Positions 1 to 6,761 of a stretch of 17,795 nt of DNA are shown here, piece after piece (position 1 is the stretch's first letter; every line of letters starts with the position of its first letter). Both the position numbers and the translations under genes were made by a program. Origin of the DNA: an uncultured Agathobacter sp. GTDB lineage: Bacteria; Bacillota; Clostridia; Lachnospirales; Lachnospiraceae. The notes under the pieces were generated by a model. It was given only the letters and a program-made list of their open reading frames with translations, searched no databases and was not told the origin of the DNA. Location of the stretch: NCBI GenBank assembly GCA_934358675.1, contig CAKRKX010000051.1:1-17795 (forward strand), given 5' to 3'.

Positions 1-2
1 GC

Positions 3-716
3 ACACAGGATGTCTATCAGGTCAATATCAGAGAAATACGCTTTGACTGGCCGTTGTTAAAGCAGATCATTCACCAGGGACTTCCGTCCGGTATGCAGAA
101 CTCGATCATTTCCATCGCAAACATGGTCGTGCAGTCGAACATCAACTCGTTCGGAAAGATGGCGATGGCGGGCTGCGGATCGTACAGCAAGATCGAGGGC
201 TTTGGCTTCCTGCCGATCACCTGCTTTGCGATGGCGATGACGACTTTTATCGGACAGAATCTCGGCGCGAAGAAATTTGATCGCGTGAAAAAAGGCGCCC
301 GGTTCGGTATTATCTGCGGCGTTGTATTGGCGGAGGCAGTTGGCATCCTGATCAATCTGTTTATTCCGCAGTTGATCTCTTTGTTTGACCGGACACCGGA
401 AGTGGTTCAGTTCGGAATCACGCAGGCGAAGACGGTTACGCTTTTCTACTTCCTGTTGTCATTTTCCCATATGATCGCGGGAATTATGCGAGGCGCGGGA
501 AAATCGATGGTGCCGATGTTTGTTATGCTGATCAGCTGGTGTCTGATCCGAATCACATACGTTACGATCACGATTCATTTTATCCCGGACATCCGCGTGG
601 TGTTCTGGGCTTATCCGTTGACGTGGAGTATCAGTTCGATCATCTTTATGACGTACTACAAGAAGGCGGACTGGATCCACTATTTTGACAGACAGGAGGA
701 AAAACAATGCGCGTAG
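3..716 (+). CDS. MATE family multidrug/Na+ antiporter, C-terminal half (5' end outside window)
   Basis: The frame is open from the first bases of the window, so the gene starts upstream; 237 residues remain of a family that is usually about 450. The visible part begins in a polar linker ([16 protein letters not shown]) and then shows [19 protein letters not shown], the usual opening of the second six-helix bundle of MATE transporters, followed by further hydrophobic helices and a charged cytoplasmic C-terminus. The conserved [15 protein letters not shown] stretch and the MRGAGKS motif support the family. MATE proteins export cationic drugs or metabolites across the cytoplasmic membrane using Na+ or H+ gradients; the substrate here cannot be told. 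The last 10 bases overlap the start of ispF, so the two are probably translated from one message. A TTG at 54 is not the true start. Confidence 0.9.
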   Translation, partial: TQDVYQVNIREIRFDWPLLKQIIHQGLPSGMQNSIISIANMVVQSNINSFGKMAMAGCGSYSKIEGFGFLPITCFAMAMTTFIGQNLGAKKFDRVKKGARFGIICGVVLAEAVGILINLFIPQLISLFDRTPEVVQFGITQAKTVTLFYFLLSFSHMIAGIMRGAGKSMVPMFVMLISWCLIRITYVTITIHFIPDIRVVFWAYPLTWSISSIIFMTYYKKADWIHYFDRQEEKQCA

Positions 717-1252
717 GAATGGGCTACGATGTACACAAACTGGTAGAGGGCAGAAAGCTGATCCTTGGCGGTGTGGAGATTCCGCACACGCTCGGACTTT
801 TGGGACACTCCGATGCGGATGTGCTCGTACATGCGATCATGGATGCGCTTCTCGGTGCGGCTGCACTCGGCGATATCGGAAAGCATTTTCCGGATACCGA
901 TCCGCAGTACGCGGGAATTTCAAGCATGAAGCTTCTTGAGCATGTGCGAGACCTTATCACAAACGAAGGTTACGTGATCGAGAATATCGATGCGACCGTG
1001 ATCGCACAGAAGCCGAAGCTTCGTCCGTACATCGACGAGATGGAGAAGAACATTGCGGATACACTCGGTATCGCGTTAAACCAGATCAATATCAAGGCAA
1101 CGACCGAGGAAGGCCTTGGATTTACCGGAAATGAATCCGGCATCTCTTCACAGGCAATCTGTTCTCTCACCGGATTCTACGAGGGTTCCGTTGCCATCGG
1201 GGGATCGGATCGCTGCGCCGGATGTGGCGGCTGCAGCAAAATGCAGGGATAG
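707..1252 (+). CDS. ispF: 2-C-methyl-D-erythritol 2,4-cyclodiphosphate synthase with Cys-rich C-terminal tail
   Basis: IspF converts CDP-ME 2-phosphate to the cyclic diphosphate MEcPP with release of CMP, in the non-mevalonate isoprenoid pathway, as a cytoplasmic homotrimer. Metal ligands D8, H10 and H42 are present (GMGYDVH and [10 protein letters not shown]), as are the [11 protein letters not shown] loop (55-65) and the [10 protein letters not shown] nucleotide-binding stretch (132-141). An AGGAGG ribosome binding site lies 7 bases before the ATG, inside the upstream MATE gene. At 181 residues it is about 20 longer than the usual 157-160. The extra tail ends in a CxxCxxC cluster (C170, C173, C176) followed by SKMQG. 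The tail is not needed for the known reaction, and its role is unknown. The family call is very secure; in Bacillus the same gene opens the cysS-sigH chromosomal block. Confidence 0.97.
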   Translation: MRVGMGYDVHKLVEGRKLILGGVEIPHTLGLLGHSDADVLVHAIMDALLGAAALGDIGKHFPDTDPQYAGISSMKLLEHVRDLITNEGYVIENIDATVIAQKPKLRPYIDEMEKNIADTLGIALNQINIKATTEEGLGFTGNESGISSQAICSLTGFYEGSVAIGGSDRCAGCGGCSKMQG

Positions 1253-1273
1253 ATCACAGCACCCGGACGAGCC

Positions 1274-1299
1274 GCCCCGCATATAATGTAACAGGGGCG
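1274..1299 (+). other. Small GC hairpin after ispF
   Basis: CGCCCC (1274-1279) pairs with GGGGCG (1294-1299) around a 14-base loop, 21 bases after the ispF stop. No T-tract follows, so it is not a clear intrinsic terminator; it may stabilise the 3' end of the ispF message. The right arm runs into the motif GGGCGCTGCGAA, which recurs in the repeats near 11.7-11.9 kb. Confidence 0.4.
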
Positions 1300-1318
1300 C
1301 TGCGAAGAAAGATGACAT

Positions 1319-1433
1319 AATGCCGCGGCTTATATCGATTTTTCTTGCTAGTTATCCGGAATCACGGATACCGCTGACAAATTCAGCAATTCCGTCTAAA
1401 ACCGCAAGAAAAATTGATATAAGCCGCGGCATT
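1319..1433. repeat. Inverted-repeat element with 30-base arms and two internal hairpins (MITE-like or structured RNA)
   Basis: The left arm 1319-1348 and the right arm 1404-1433 are reverse complements over 30 bases with one difference, which would be a G-U pair in RNA. Between the arms sit two smaller hairpins: TATCCG (1353-1358) with CGGATA (1365-1370), and GCTGA (1373-1377) with TCAGC (1383-1387). The fold would be a long stem closing a two-hairpin junction. It lies between ispF and cysS, where other Firmicutes carry gltX and cysE. It could be a miniature inverted-repeat element, a very large terminator (only ATTTTAT follows), or an RNA element. No target-site duplication is evident. Confidence 0.75.
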
Positions 1434-1569
1434 TTATGAAATCTGTGTGGCAGCGCTGTATAAAAAGTACGGCGGGACGGCGTCAAAGTGGAGATTTATC
1501 AGCCATATGAGCAAAAAAATCGCGTTTAGATATAGGCTTTTGGATGGAAATATTGTAAAATTACCATAG
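1423..1569 (+). pseudogene. Possible C-terminal gene remnant (no start codon of normal type)
   Basis: An open frame begins directly after a stop inside the right arm of the inverted repeat and runs 48 codons to TAG at 1567-1569. It reads ...ALYKKYGGTASKWRFISH and then continues ...MSKKIAFRYRLLDGNIVKLP. The composition is protein-like: aromatic, basic and with few rare residues. There is no ribosome binding site or upstream ATG; the only internal ATG would give about 19 residues. It may be the 3' stub of a gene cut by the repeat element, or chance. I do not recognise the family. Confidence 0.25.
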
Positions 1570-1595
1570 ATTGATAGAGAGACGAGGAAACTGAT

Positions 1596-3023
1596 ATGGA
1601 AAACAAATTTCGCTTTTATAACACACTGACCCGTGAGGTTGAAACCGTAATCCCGAATGAGGAAGGCAAGATCGCGATGTACACCTGTGGACCGACTGTG
1701 TATCACTTCGCACACATCGGCAATCTGCGCAGTTACATTATGGAGGATGTTCTCGAGAAGTCGCTCCGCTATATCGGATACGACGTGAAGCGTGTCATGA
1801 ATATTACTGACGTGGGACATCTTTCATCGGATGCCGATACCGGAGAAGATAAGATGTTAAAAGGCGCAAAGCGTGAACATAAGACCGTCATGGAAGTGGC
1901 GAAGTTCTATACCGATGCCTTTTTCGATGATTGCAAGAAGCTGAATATCAAGAGACCGGACGTGGTTGAGCCGGCAACAAACTGTATTCCGGAATTCATT
2001 CACATGATCGAAGTGCTGCTTGAGAAGGGATATGCTTATCAGGCAGGCGGCAACGTATATTTTGATACTAGTAAGCTCGATGATTATTTCGTATTTTCGT
2101 CCGCAGTCGAGAAGGAACAGCTTCAGGTCGGCGTGCGTGATGACGTTGAGGAAGACGAGAATAAGAAGAATAAGAACGACTTTGTACTCTGGTTTACGAA
2201 GTCGAAGTTCGAGGATCAGGCGCTCAAGTGGGATAGCCCTTGGGGCGTTGGATATCCGGGATGGCATATCGAGTGCTCCTGCATCAGCATGAAGCACCTT
2301 GGCGAATATATGGATATTCACTGTGGCGGCGTGGACAATATCTTCCCACACCACACGAACGAGATCGCACAGTCCGAGTCTTATCTTGGACATAAGTGGT
2401 GTAATTACTGGTTCCATGTGAACCATCTGAATGACCAGTCCGGCAAGATGAGTAAGTCAAAGGGAGATTTCCTGACGGTATCGCTTCTCGAGGAGAAAGG
2501 TTACGATCCGGTTGCCTATCGTATGTTCTGCCTGCAGTCACATTACCGCAAGCCGCTCGTATTTTCTTATGAGAACCTCGATAATGTGGAGAGTGCTTAC
2601 GAGAAGCTGGTCAAGAAGATCGCAACCATTACCGATGAGGGCGAACTTGACGAGAAGGCATTTGCCGAGTACAAGGCAAAATTTGAGGATGCGATCTGCA
2701 ACGATCTGAATACTTCTATGGCAATCACGGTTGTCTATGACGTGGTAAAAGCCGATATAAGTGGTAAGACAAAGCTTGCGCTGCTCAACGATTTTGATAA
2801 GGTCTTGTCGTTGAATCTGACGACGGCAGGGGCAAAGCTGCTTGAGGCAGGAACAAGCGTGGATTCGGATCTGGAAAGCTTTATCCAGGAGAAGATTGCG
2901 GAGCGTGCCGAGGCGAAGAAAGCGAAAGATTTTGCCCGCGCGGATGCGATCCGTGACGAACTTCTTGCAAAAGGCGTTGCAATCAAAGATACCCGTGAAG
3001 GGGTTGTCTGGGAGCTTGTATAA
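1596..3023 (+). CDS. cysS: Cysteinyl-tRNA synthetase
   Basis: This class I synthetase charges tRNA-Cys with cysteine in the cytoplasm. The HIGH-type motif is HIGN (40-43), after the zinc ligand C31 in MYTCGPTVYHFAH. The other zinc ligands are visible in WHIECS (C227) and FPHHTNE (H252, E256), and KMSKS is at 284-288. The helical C-terminal domain ends with the basic AERAEAKKAKDFARADAIRDEL stretch typical of CysRS. At 475 residues it is of normal length. GAGG 8 bases before the ATG sets the start. No T-box leader (GGGTGGNACCGCG-type motif) is present upstream, although many Firmicutes regulate cysS this way. Its stop codon shares one base with the start of mrnC, which indicates translational coupling. 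Confidence 0.98.
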   Translation: MENKFRFYNTLTREVETVIPNEEGKIAMYTCGPTVYHFAHIGNLRSYIMEDVLEKSLRYIGYDVKRVMNITDVGHLSSDADTGEDKMLKGAKREHKTVMEVAKFYTDAFFDDCKKLNIKRPDVVEPATNCIPEFIHMIEVLLEKGYAYQAGGNVYFDTSKLDDYFVFSSAVEKEQLQVGVRDDVEEDENKKNKNDFVLWFTKSKFEDQALKWDSPWGVGYPGWHIECSCISMKHLGEYMDIHCGGVDNIFPHHTNEIAQSESYLGHKWCNYWFHVNHLNDQSGKMSKSKGDFLTVSLLEEKGYDPVAYRMFCLQSHYRKPLVFSYENLDNVESAYEKLVKKIATITDEGELDEKAFAEYKAKFEDAICNDLNTSMAITVVYDVVKADISGKTKLALLNDFDKVLSLNLTTAGAKLLEAGTSVDSDLESFIQEKIAERAEAKKAKDFARADAIRDELLAKGVAIKDTREGVVWELV

Positions 3024-3457
3024 TGGCAAAAGGAATTGATTCATATATCAGAGAACAATTTGGTGTGGCGGATGTCGATGTGCGGACGTATTCGCCGCTG
3101 ACACTGGCGTACATCGGGGACGGGATCTTTGATCTCGTGATCCGGTCGGTGGTCGTCGGCAAAGGCAATACGCGCGCCAACCAGTTGCACCACAGAACGA
3201 GTCAGATCGTGAAGGCACACACACAGGCGGTCATGATCGAGTACCTCGAGCCGCAGCTGACGGAGGAGGAACTGGCGGTCTACAAGAGAGGGCGCAATGC
3301 CAAGTCTCCGACGATGGCAAAGAATGCGACGATGGCGGATTACCGCAAGGCGACCGGTCTTGAGGCGGTCATGGGATATCTGTATGTGACGGACCGCTTT
3401 GAGCGGATGGTGGAACTGATCAGGATTGCGGTGGACGGACTGGGACTCAGCCTGTAG
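3023..3457 (+). CDS. mrnC: Mini-ribonuclease III (23S rRNA maturation)
   Basis: Mini-III is an RNase III catalytic domain without the dsRNA-binding domain; in Bacillus it trims the 3' and 5' ends of 23S rRNA precursor. The signature LAYIGDGIFDLVIR (28-41) carries the catalytic Asp (D33). The HHRTSQIVKAHTQA segment (56-69), RGRNAK (89-94) and YRKATGLEAVMGYLYV (107-122, with the second acidic residue E114) all match the family. At 144 residues the length is normal. The ATG overlaps the last base of cysS, and GGGAG inside the end of cysS is the ribosome binding site. The position between cysS and rlmB is conserved in Firmicutes, which strengthens the assignment. Confidence 0.96.
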   Translation: MAKGIDSYIREQFGVADVDVRTYSPLTLAYIGDGIFDLVIRSVVVGKGNTRANQLHHRTSQIVKAHTQAVMIEYLEPQLTEEELAVYKRGRNAKSPTMAKNATMADYRKATGLEAVMGYLYVTDRFERMVELIRIAVDGLGLSL

Positions 3458-3475
3458 CACCGGATAGGAGAACAG

Positions 3476-4222
3476 ATGGGATACGAAGAAAGTAAAATTG
3501 AAGGAAGAAATGCGGTACTGGAGGCATTTCGTTCCGGAAAGACAATCGATAAATTATATGTGCTGGACGGCTGTCAGGACGGACCGGTAAAGTCCATTAC
3601 AAGAGAGGCGAGAAAGCACGATACGATCATCAACTATGTGGCAAAGGAACGCCTTGATCAGTTGTCGGAGACCGGCAAGCATCAGGGTGTGATCGCGATC
3701 AGTGCAGCCTATGAGTATGCAGAGGTGGACGATATTCTTGCTGCGGCAGAAGCCAAGGGAGAATCGCCTTTTATCATTATTTTGGACGGAATCGAAGATC
3801 CGCACAATCTCGGCGCGATCATCCGTACCGCGAATCAGGCGGGCGCACATGGTGTGATCATTCCGAAGCGCCGTGCGGTAGGACTGACACCGACGGTTGC
3901 GCGAACATCCGCGGGTGCGATCAATTACACTCCGGTAGCCAAAGTGACCAACATCTCCAATACGATGAAGGAACTCAAGGACAAGGGAATGTGGTTTGTC
4001 TGCGCGGATATGGACGGCACGAGAATGTATGATCTGGATATGACCGGACCGATCGGACTTGTGATCGGCAACGAGGGAGACGGCGTCAGCCCGCTCGTAA
4101 AGAAGAACTGCGATATGGTGGCATCCATTCCGATGAAGGGCGATATCGACTCGTTGAATGCATCGGTTGCAACCGGCGTACTGGCATATGAGATCGTGCG
4201 CCAGCGCATTGTAAAAGGCTAA
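3476..4222 (+). CDS. rlmB: 23S rRNA (guanosine-2'-O)-methyltransferase, TrmH/SpoU family
   Basis: This SPOUT-fold enzyme uses S-adenosylmethionine to methylate the 2'-hydroxyl of a 23S rRNA guanosine (G2251 in E. coli numbering for RlmB). The N-terminal L30e-like substrate-binding domain opens with KIEGRNAVLEAF. The three SPOUT motifs are LDGIEDPHNLGAIIRTA (103-119, N111 and R117), VIGNEGDGVSP (196-206, E200) and SLNASVATGVLAYE (226-239). At 248 residues it is normal. AGGAGA lies 5 bases before the ATG. It follows mrnC by 18 bases, as in Bacillus. Target specificity is inferred from family and position, since TrmH-family members can modify other guanosines. Confidence 0.93.
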   Translation: MGYEESKIEGRNAVLEAFRSGKTIDKLYVLDGCQDGPVKSITREARKHDTIINYVAKERLDQLSETGKHQGVIAISAAYEYAEVDDILAAAEAKGESPFIIILDGIEDPHNLGAIIRTANQAGAHGVIIPKRRAVGLTPTVARTSAGAINYTPVAKVTNISNTMKELKDKGMWFVCADMDGTRMYDLDMTGPIGLVIGNEGDGVSPLVKKNCDMVASIPMKGDIDSLNASVATGVLAYEIVRQRIVKG

Positions 4223-4237
4223 GACTTGGAGAATAAG

Positions 4238-4831
4238 ATGCCATATGAAGCATTTTCCGACGAAGAACTGATTGAGAAGCTTCGTCAGGGTGAGAATGAT
4301 ATCACCGATTACATTCTTGAAAAATATAAGCCGCTGGTGCGAAAGAAGACGAATGCGATGTATCTGATCGGAGGCGAGACGGAAGATCTGATACAGGAAG
4401 GAATGATCGGGCTGTTTAAGGCAATCCGGGATTACCGGGCGGATAAGGATGCAAGCTTTTATCATTTCGCGGAGCTTTGCATTAACCGTCAGCTTTACTC
4501 GGCGCTCGAAGCTTCCAATCGCAAAAAGCATCAACCGCTGAATTCGTATATTTCGCTTTCGGATCAGGAGCAGCAGAGTGCGGTTGCAGCAGAGTTTCTC
4601 GTGGATCGGGAGCGCACGCCGGAGCAGATGGTGATCGAGCAGGAGCTGTGGGAGGAATACAAGAAGCGCCTGGAGCAGAATCTCTCGAAGATGGAGAATA
4701 AAGTCCTGCAGTATTATCTGGACGGGAATCATTATATTCAGATCGCTGAGATCATGGGCAAAAGCCCGAAGTCGATCGATAATGCCTTGCAGAGAATCAG
4801 ACAGAAGATACGCCAGATCAAGCCGGATTAG
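4238..4831 (+). CDS. sigH: RNA polymerase sigma-H factor (stationary-phase/sporulation sigma, Spo0H type)
   Basis: Sigma-70 family protein of 197 residues. Region 2 shows YLIGGETEDLIQEGMIGLFK (42-61) and the DNA-melting part FYHFAELCINRQLYSAL (74-90), then the SigH-like linker NRKKHQPLNSYISL (94-107). Region 4 is a helix-turn-helix around GNHYIQIAEIMGKSPKSIDNALQRIRQKI (163-191). I place the start at ATG 4238 because GGAG stands 6 bases before it; the in-frame TTG at 4226 has only a weak AAGG. It begins 15 bases after rlmB. In Bacillus yacP (rae1) separates these genes; here it is absent. SigH drives early sporulation and competence genes in Bacillus. Whether this host sporulates cannot be judged here. 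Confidence 0.93.
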   Translation: MPYEAFSDEELIEKLRQGENDITDYILEKYKPLVRKKTNAMYLIGGETEDLIQEGMIGLFKAIRDYRADKDASFYHFAELCINRQLYSALEASNRKKHQPLNSYISLSDQEQQSAVAAEFLVDRERTPEQMVIEQELWEEYKKRLEQNLSKMENKVLQYYLDGNHYIQIAEIMGKSPKSIDNALQRIRQKIRQIKPD

Positions 4832-4869
4832 AAAATAAAATATAAAAGTAACGGAAAGAGGGTGAGTGT

Positions 4870-5523
4870 ATGAAATTTTCCAGAATTGGAAACCACACGA
4901 TCCGATGCGTGATATCGGAAGAGGAGATCGCGGATCTTGGATATACGCTGGAAGAAATCATGAGTAACGGGGAACGCACACAGGAATTTATGAATGAGAT
5001 TTTTGACATTGCGGAGCAGCGCTTCGAGACGAAGTTCGAGCTTGGTGTCAAGACGGTGCGTGCCGATTTCCTGCCGGATCATACCTTGTCCCTCACATTT
5101 TCCGAGCATCCGGGTTCGGAGGAGATGATGGAACATTTGAAGGACATCGTCAACGGACTGCTCAGCTCGATTCCGCAACAGAAGTGGAATGAGATCAGCG
5201 AGGCCAAAAAGCAGCAGGAAGAGGATGAGACGGCACGCGTTTTTGTCATGCTCGTGTTTGAGGATATGAATACGATCATTCGCTTTGCCAGGCAGGTTCC
5301 GTTTGCGCAGTGTCCGCCGAACTCCTTGTTTAAGCTGGATGATACGTATTTTATCATCATGGATCTGTCCAATCAGCTGGAAGCGGATGTGCGCAAGCTG
5401 TCTGCGGTAACGGACGAATATGTGAGAGATCTGCTTGTGGGAACGGAGAGGAAAGCATTTATCGAGGAACATGGTTCCGCAATTCTGAGCGATCGTGCGA
5501 TCGAACAGCTTCGGGAATTATAG
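4870..5523 (+). CDS. mecA: MecA-type adaptor protein for the ClpC protease
   Basis: MecA proteins bring substrates (ComK in Bacillus) to the ClpC chaperone for ClpP degradation. The N-terminal substrate-binding part begins MKFSRIGNHTIRCVISEEEIADLGYTLEEIM and holds an acidic helix ending near residue 60. A charged coiled linker EAKKQQEEDETA (about 115-126) follows, then the ClpC-binding domain with VFVMLVFEDMNTIIRFARQVP and NSLFKLDDTYFIIMDL. At 217 residues it matches the MecA/YpbH length. GAGGG lies 7 bases before the ATG. The 38-base gap after sigH has no terminator, so it is probably co-transcribed; placing a competence/sporulation adaptor behind sigH is suggestive. Sequence divergence makes the substrate unknown. 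Confidence 0.85.
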   Translation: MKFSRIGNHTIRCVISEEEIADLGYTLEEIMSNGERTQEFMNEIFDIAEQRFETKFELGVKTVRADFLPDHTLSLTFSEHPGSEEMMEHLKDIVNGLLSSIPQQKWNEISEAKKQQEEDETARVFVMLVFEDMNTIIRFARQVPFAQCPPNSLFKLDDTYFIIMDLSNQLEADVRKLSAVTDEYVRDLLVGTERKAFIEEHGSAILSDRAIEQLREL

Positions 5524-5582
5524 CAGATATGCATAAGACATAAGGCATCGGGAAAGATGTGCTGCAAAGAAAATATGGGTAC

Positions 5583-5625
5583 AACAAAAAGCGGGGCTTC
5601 GGAAAAGTCCCGCTTCAATTTTGTT
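5583..5625. terminator. Bidirectional intrinsic terminator between mecA and cheY
   Basis: AAGCGGGGC (5589-5597) pairs with GTCCCGCTT (5607-5615) with one G-U pair, around a loop of nine bases. The flanking AACAAAA (5583-5589) and TTTTGTT (5619-5625) extend the dyad and give T-rich tails on both strands. It closes the rightward mecA transcript and the leftward cheC-cheY transcript. Confidence 0.8.
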
Positions 5626-5646
5626 CTTATGTATTTGTTATATCAA

Positions 5647-6006
5647 TTAATCTAAGATCTTGCGGATGGACTCCAATACACGATCTGCCTGGAATGGCTT
5701 AACGATAAAGTCCTTTGCTCCGGACTGGATCGCTTCAATAACCATTGACTGCTGACCCATTGCAGAACACATAACACAAGTAGCGTTAGGATCTGCAGCC
5801 TTAATCTCTTTGAGAGCCTGAATTCCATCTTTATTCGGCATTGTGATATCGAGTGTTACCAGATCCGGCTTCAGCTCGTTGTATTTTGCAACTGCTTCTA
5901 CGCCATCTGCTGCCTCGCCTGCAATCTCAAATCCTCCCTTGGTAAGGATATCTTTGAGCATCATTCGCATGAACGCTGCGTCATCCACGATTAAAATCTT
6001 TGCCAT
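5647..6006 (-). CDS. cheY: Chemotaxis response regulator CheY
   Basis: Single receiver domain of 119 residues with no output domain. The acidic pocket is D8 and D9, the phosphorylation site is D53 (LVTLDITMPNKDG), the switch serine is S81 (MCSAMG) and the conserved lysine is K103 in IVKPF. CheY is phosphorylated by CheA and binds the flagellar switch to control rotation. It starts immediately after the stop of the phosphatase gene (TAA then ATG), with AGGAGG 8 bases upstream inside that gene, so the two are translationally coupled. CheA is not in the window. Other stand-alone receivers such as Spo0F look alike, but the CheC partner and the MCSAMGQQSMVIEAIQSGAKDFIVKPF sequence favour CheY. Confidence 0.93.
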   Translation of the reverse strand: MAKILIVDDAAFMRMMLKDILTKGGFEIAGEAADGVEAVAKYNELKPDLVTLDITMPNKDGIQALKEIKAADPNATCVMCSAMGQQSMVIEAIQSGAKDFIVKPFQADRVLESIRKILD

Positions 6007-6588
6007 TTATACTTCCTCCTGTTTTAAAATCTGTTTAACAATGCTGATTGGATACAGCTGTATCAGCGAACTGTCGATCAGGCCTTCCACGGTCAGTCGA
6101 AATGTTACCTTTACAATATCGGTTCCGTTGCAGAGCTCGTCCGGAATCTCAAATGTCTTGTGATCCTTGGAGTTGATAAGCGGAAATCCAATGTCCGTCG
6201 GACATGCGAGCAAAGAAGCCATCGAAGTGGCGATCGATCCGCACATCTGATTCATCGCTTCCGCGACTGCAGACAGGATCATCTCGTCAACCTGCAAATC
6301 CGAAATATTTGAACCATCGCCACCCATCATGAGATTGGCAATGATCAATGCATCATTAACATCTAAAACCATCAGGTTGGTTCCATCCAAACCCTTGGTA
6401 TAAGGAACTTTGACCAGAATGTGATCGTCCCGTTCCAGCAACTCTTCCTTGGCGAGAACCTCGACCTTCGGAGTTGTAATATTGGTTGCCCGGTTAATGA
6501 TCATACTCAGTGCGGTAGCGGCAGTACCAGTACAGATATTGGCTACTTCACCGATTACATCAGCCTGTTCCCTTGTAATACTTTCCAT
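6007..6588 (-). CDS. CheC/FliY-N type CheY-P phosphatase, stand-alone
   Basis: The 193-residue protein has two copies of the CheC-family active-site motif (D/S)x3Ex2N: D10, E14, N17 in DVIGEVANICTGTAATALS, and S106, E110, N113 in SAVAEAMNQMCGSIATSM. Both are complete, as in FliY and two-site CheC. The segment ITTPKVEV resembles the N-terminal domain of FliY, but the C-terminal FliN/SpoA switch domain is missing, so it is a free phosphatase, not a switch subunit. It probably dephosphorylates the CheY encoded just downstream. I start at ATG 6588 because GGAGG lies 7 bases before it; an in-frame ATG 18 codons upstream lacks such a site. CheC or a truncated FliY are both fair names. Confidence 0.88.
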   Translation of the reverse strand: MESITREQADVIGEVANICTGTAATALSMIINRATNITTPKVEVLAKEELLERDDHILVKVPYTKGLDGTNLMVLDVNDALIIANLMMGGDGSNISDLQVDEMILSAVAEAMNQMCGSIATSMASLLACPTDIGFPLINSKDHKTFEIPDELCNGTDIVKVTFRLTVEGLIDSSLIQLYPISIVKQILKQEEV

Positions 6589-6622
6589 AGATTTTCCTCC
6601 ATAGTACCTATTCCTAAACTCC

Positions 6623-6631
6623 ATTATACCA
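6623..6631 (-). promoter_or_regulatory. Extended -10 promoter of the cheC-cheY pair
   Basis: On the minus strand the sequence reads TGGTATAAT, a perfect TGnTATAAT extended -10 box, placing the transcript start about 28 bases before the start codon. No good -35 box is seen at the proper distance, as is common with extended -10 promoters. Confidence 0.6.
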
Positions 6632-6732
6632 AAATGAAACAAATAAGGGAAGAAAATCTTTATTTTTTTTAAAATCCATTGGTATCATACCACAGATATG
6701 GTAAAATTGGAATATCGAAAACCATAATTAGT

Positions 6733-6738
6733 TATAAT
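6733..6738 (+). promoter_or_regulatory. -10 box (TATAAT) of the BMP-domain gene
   Basis: Consensus TATAAT is placed so that transcription would begin near 6745, about 17 bases before the ATG at 6762. A convincing -35 is not seen at 16-18 bases; TTGGAA at 6707 is 20 bases away. The near-palindrome GGTATCATACC at 6680-6690 lies between the two divergent promoters and could be an operator. Confidence 0.45.
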
Positions 6739-6761
6739 AAGTGCAATACAAGGAGAGTCAT

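Noticed and set aside
685..939. A plus-strand frame overlapping the start of ispF
   Set aside because: Out of frame with ispF and very rich in Arg, Cys and Gly; a shadow of the real gene.
1441..1595. A T-box riboswitch before cysS
   Set aside because: No GGGTGGNACCGCG-type antiterminator motif or specifier loop could be found in the leader.
3554..4732. A 392-codon frame on the minus strand
   Set aside because: It lies antisense across rlmB and sigH, both with clear families. Its Leu/His/Arg/Ile-rich composition is that of a shadow frame.
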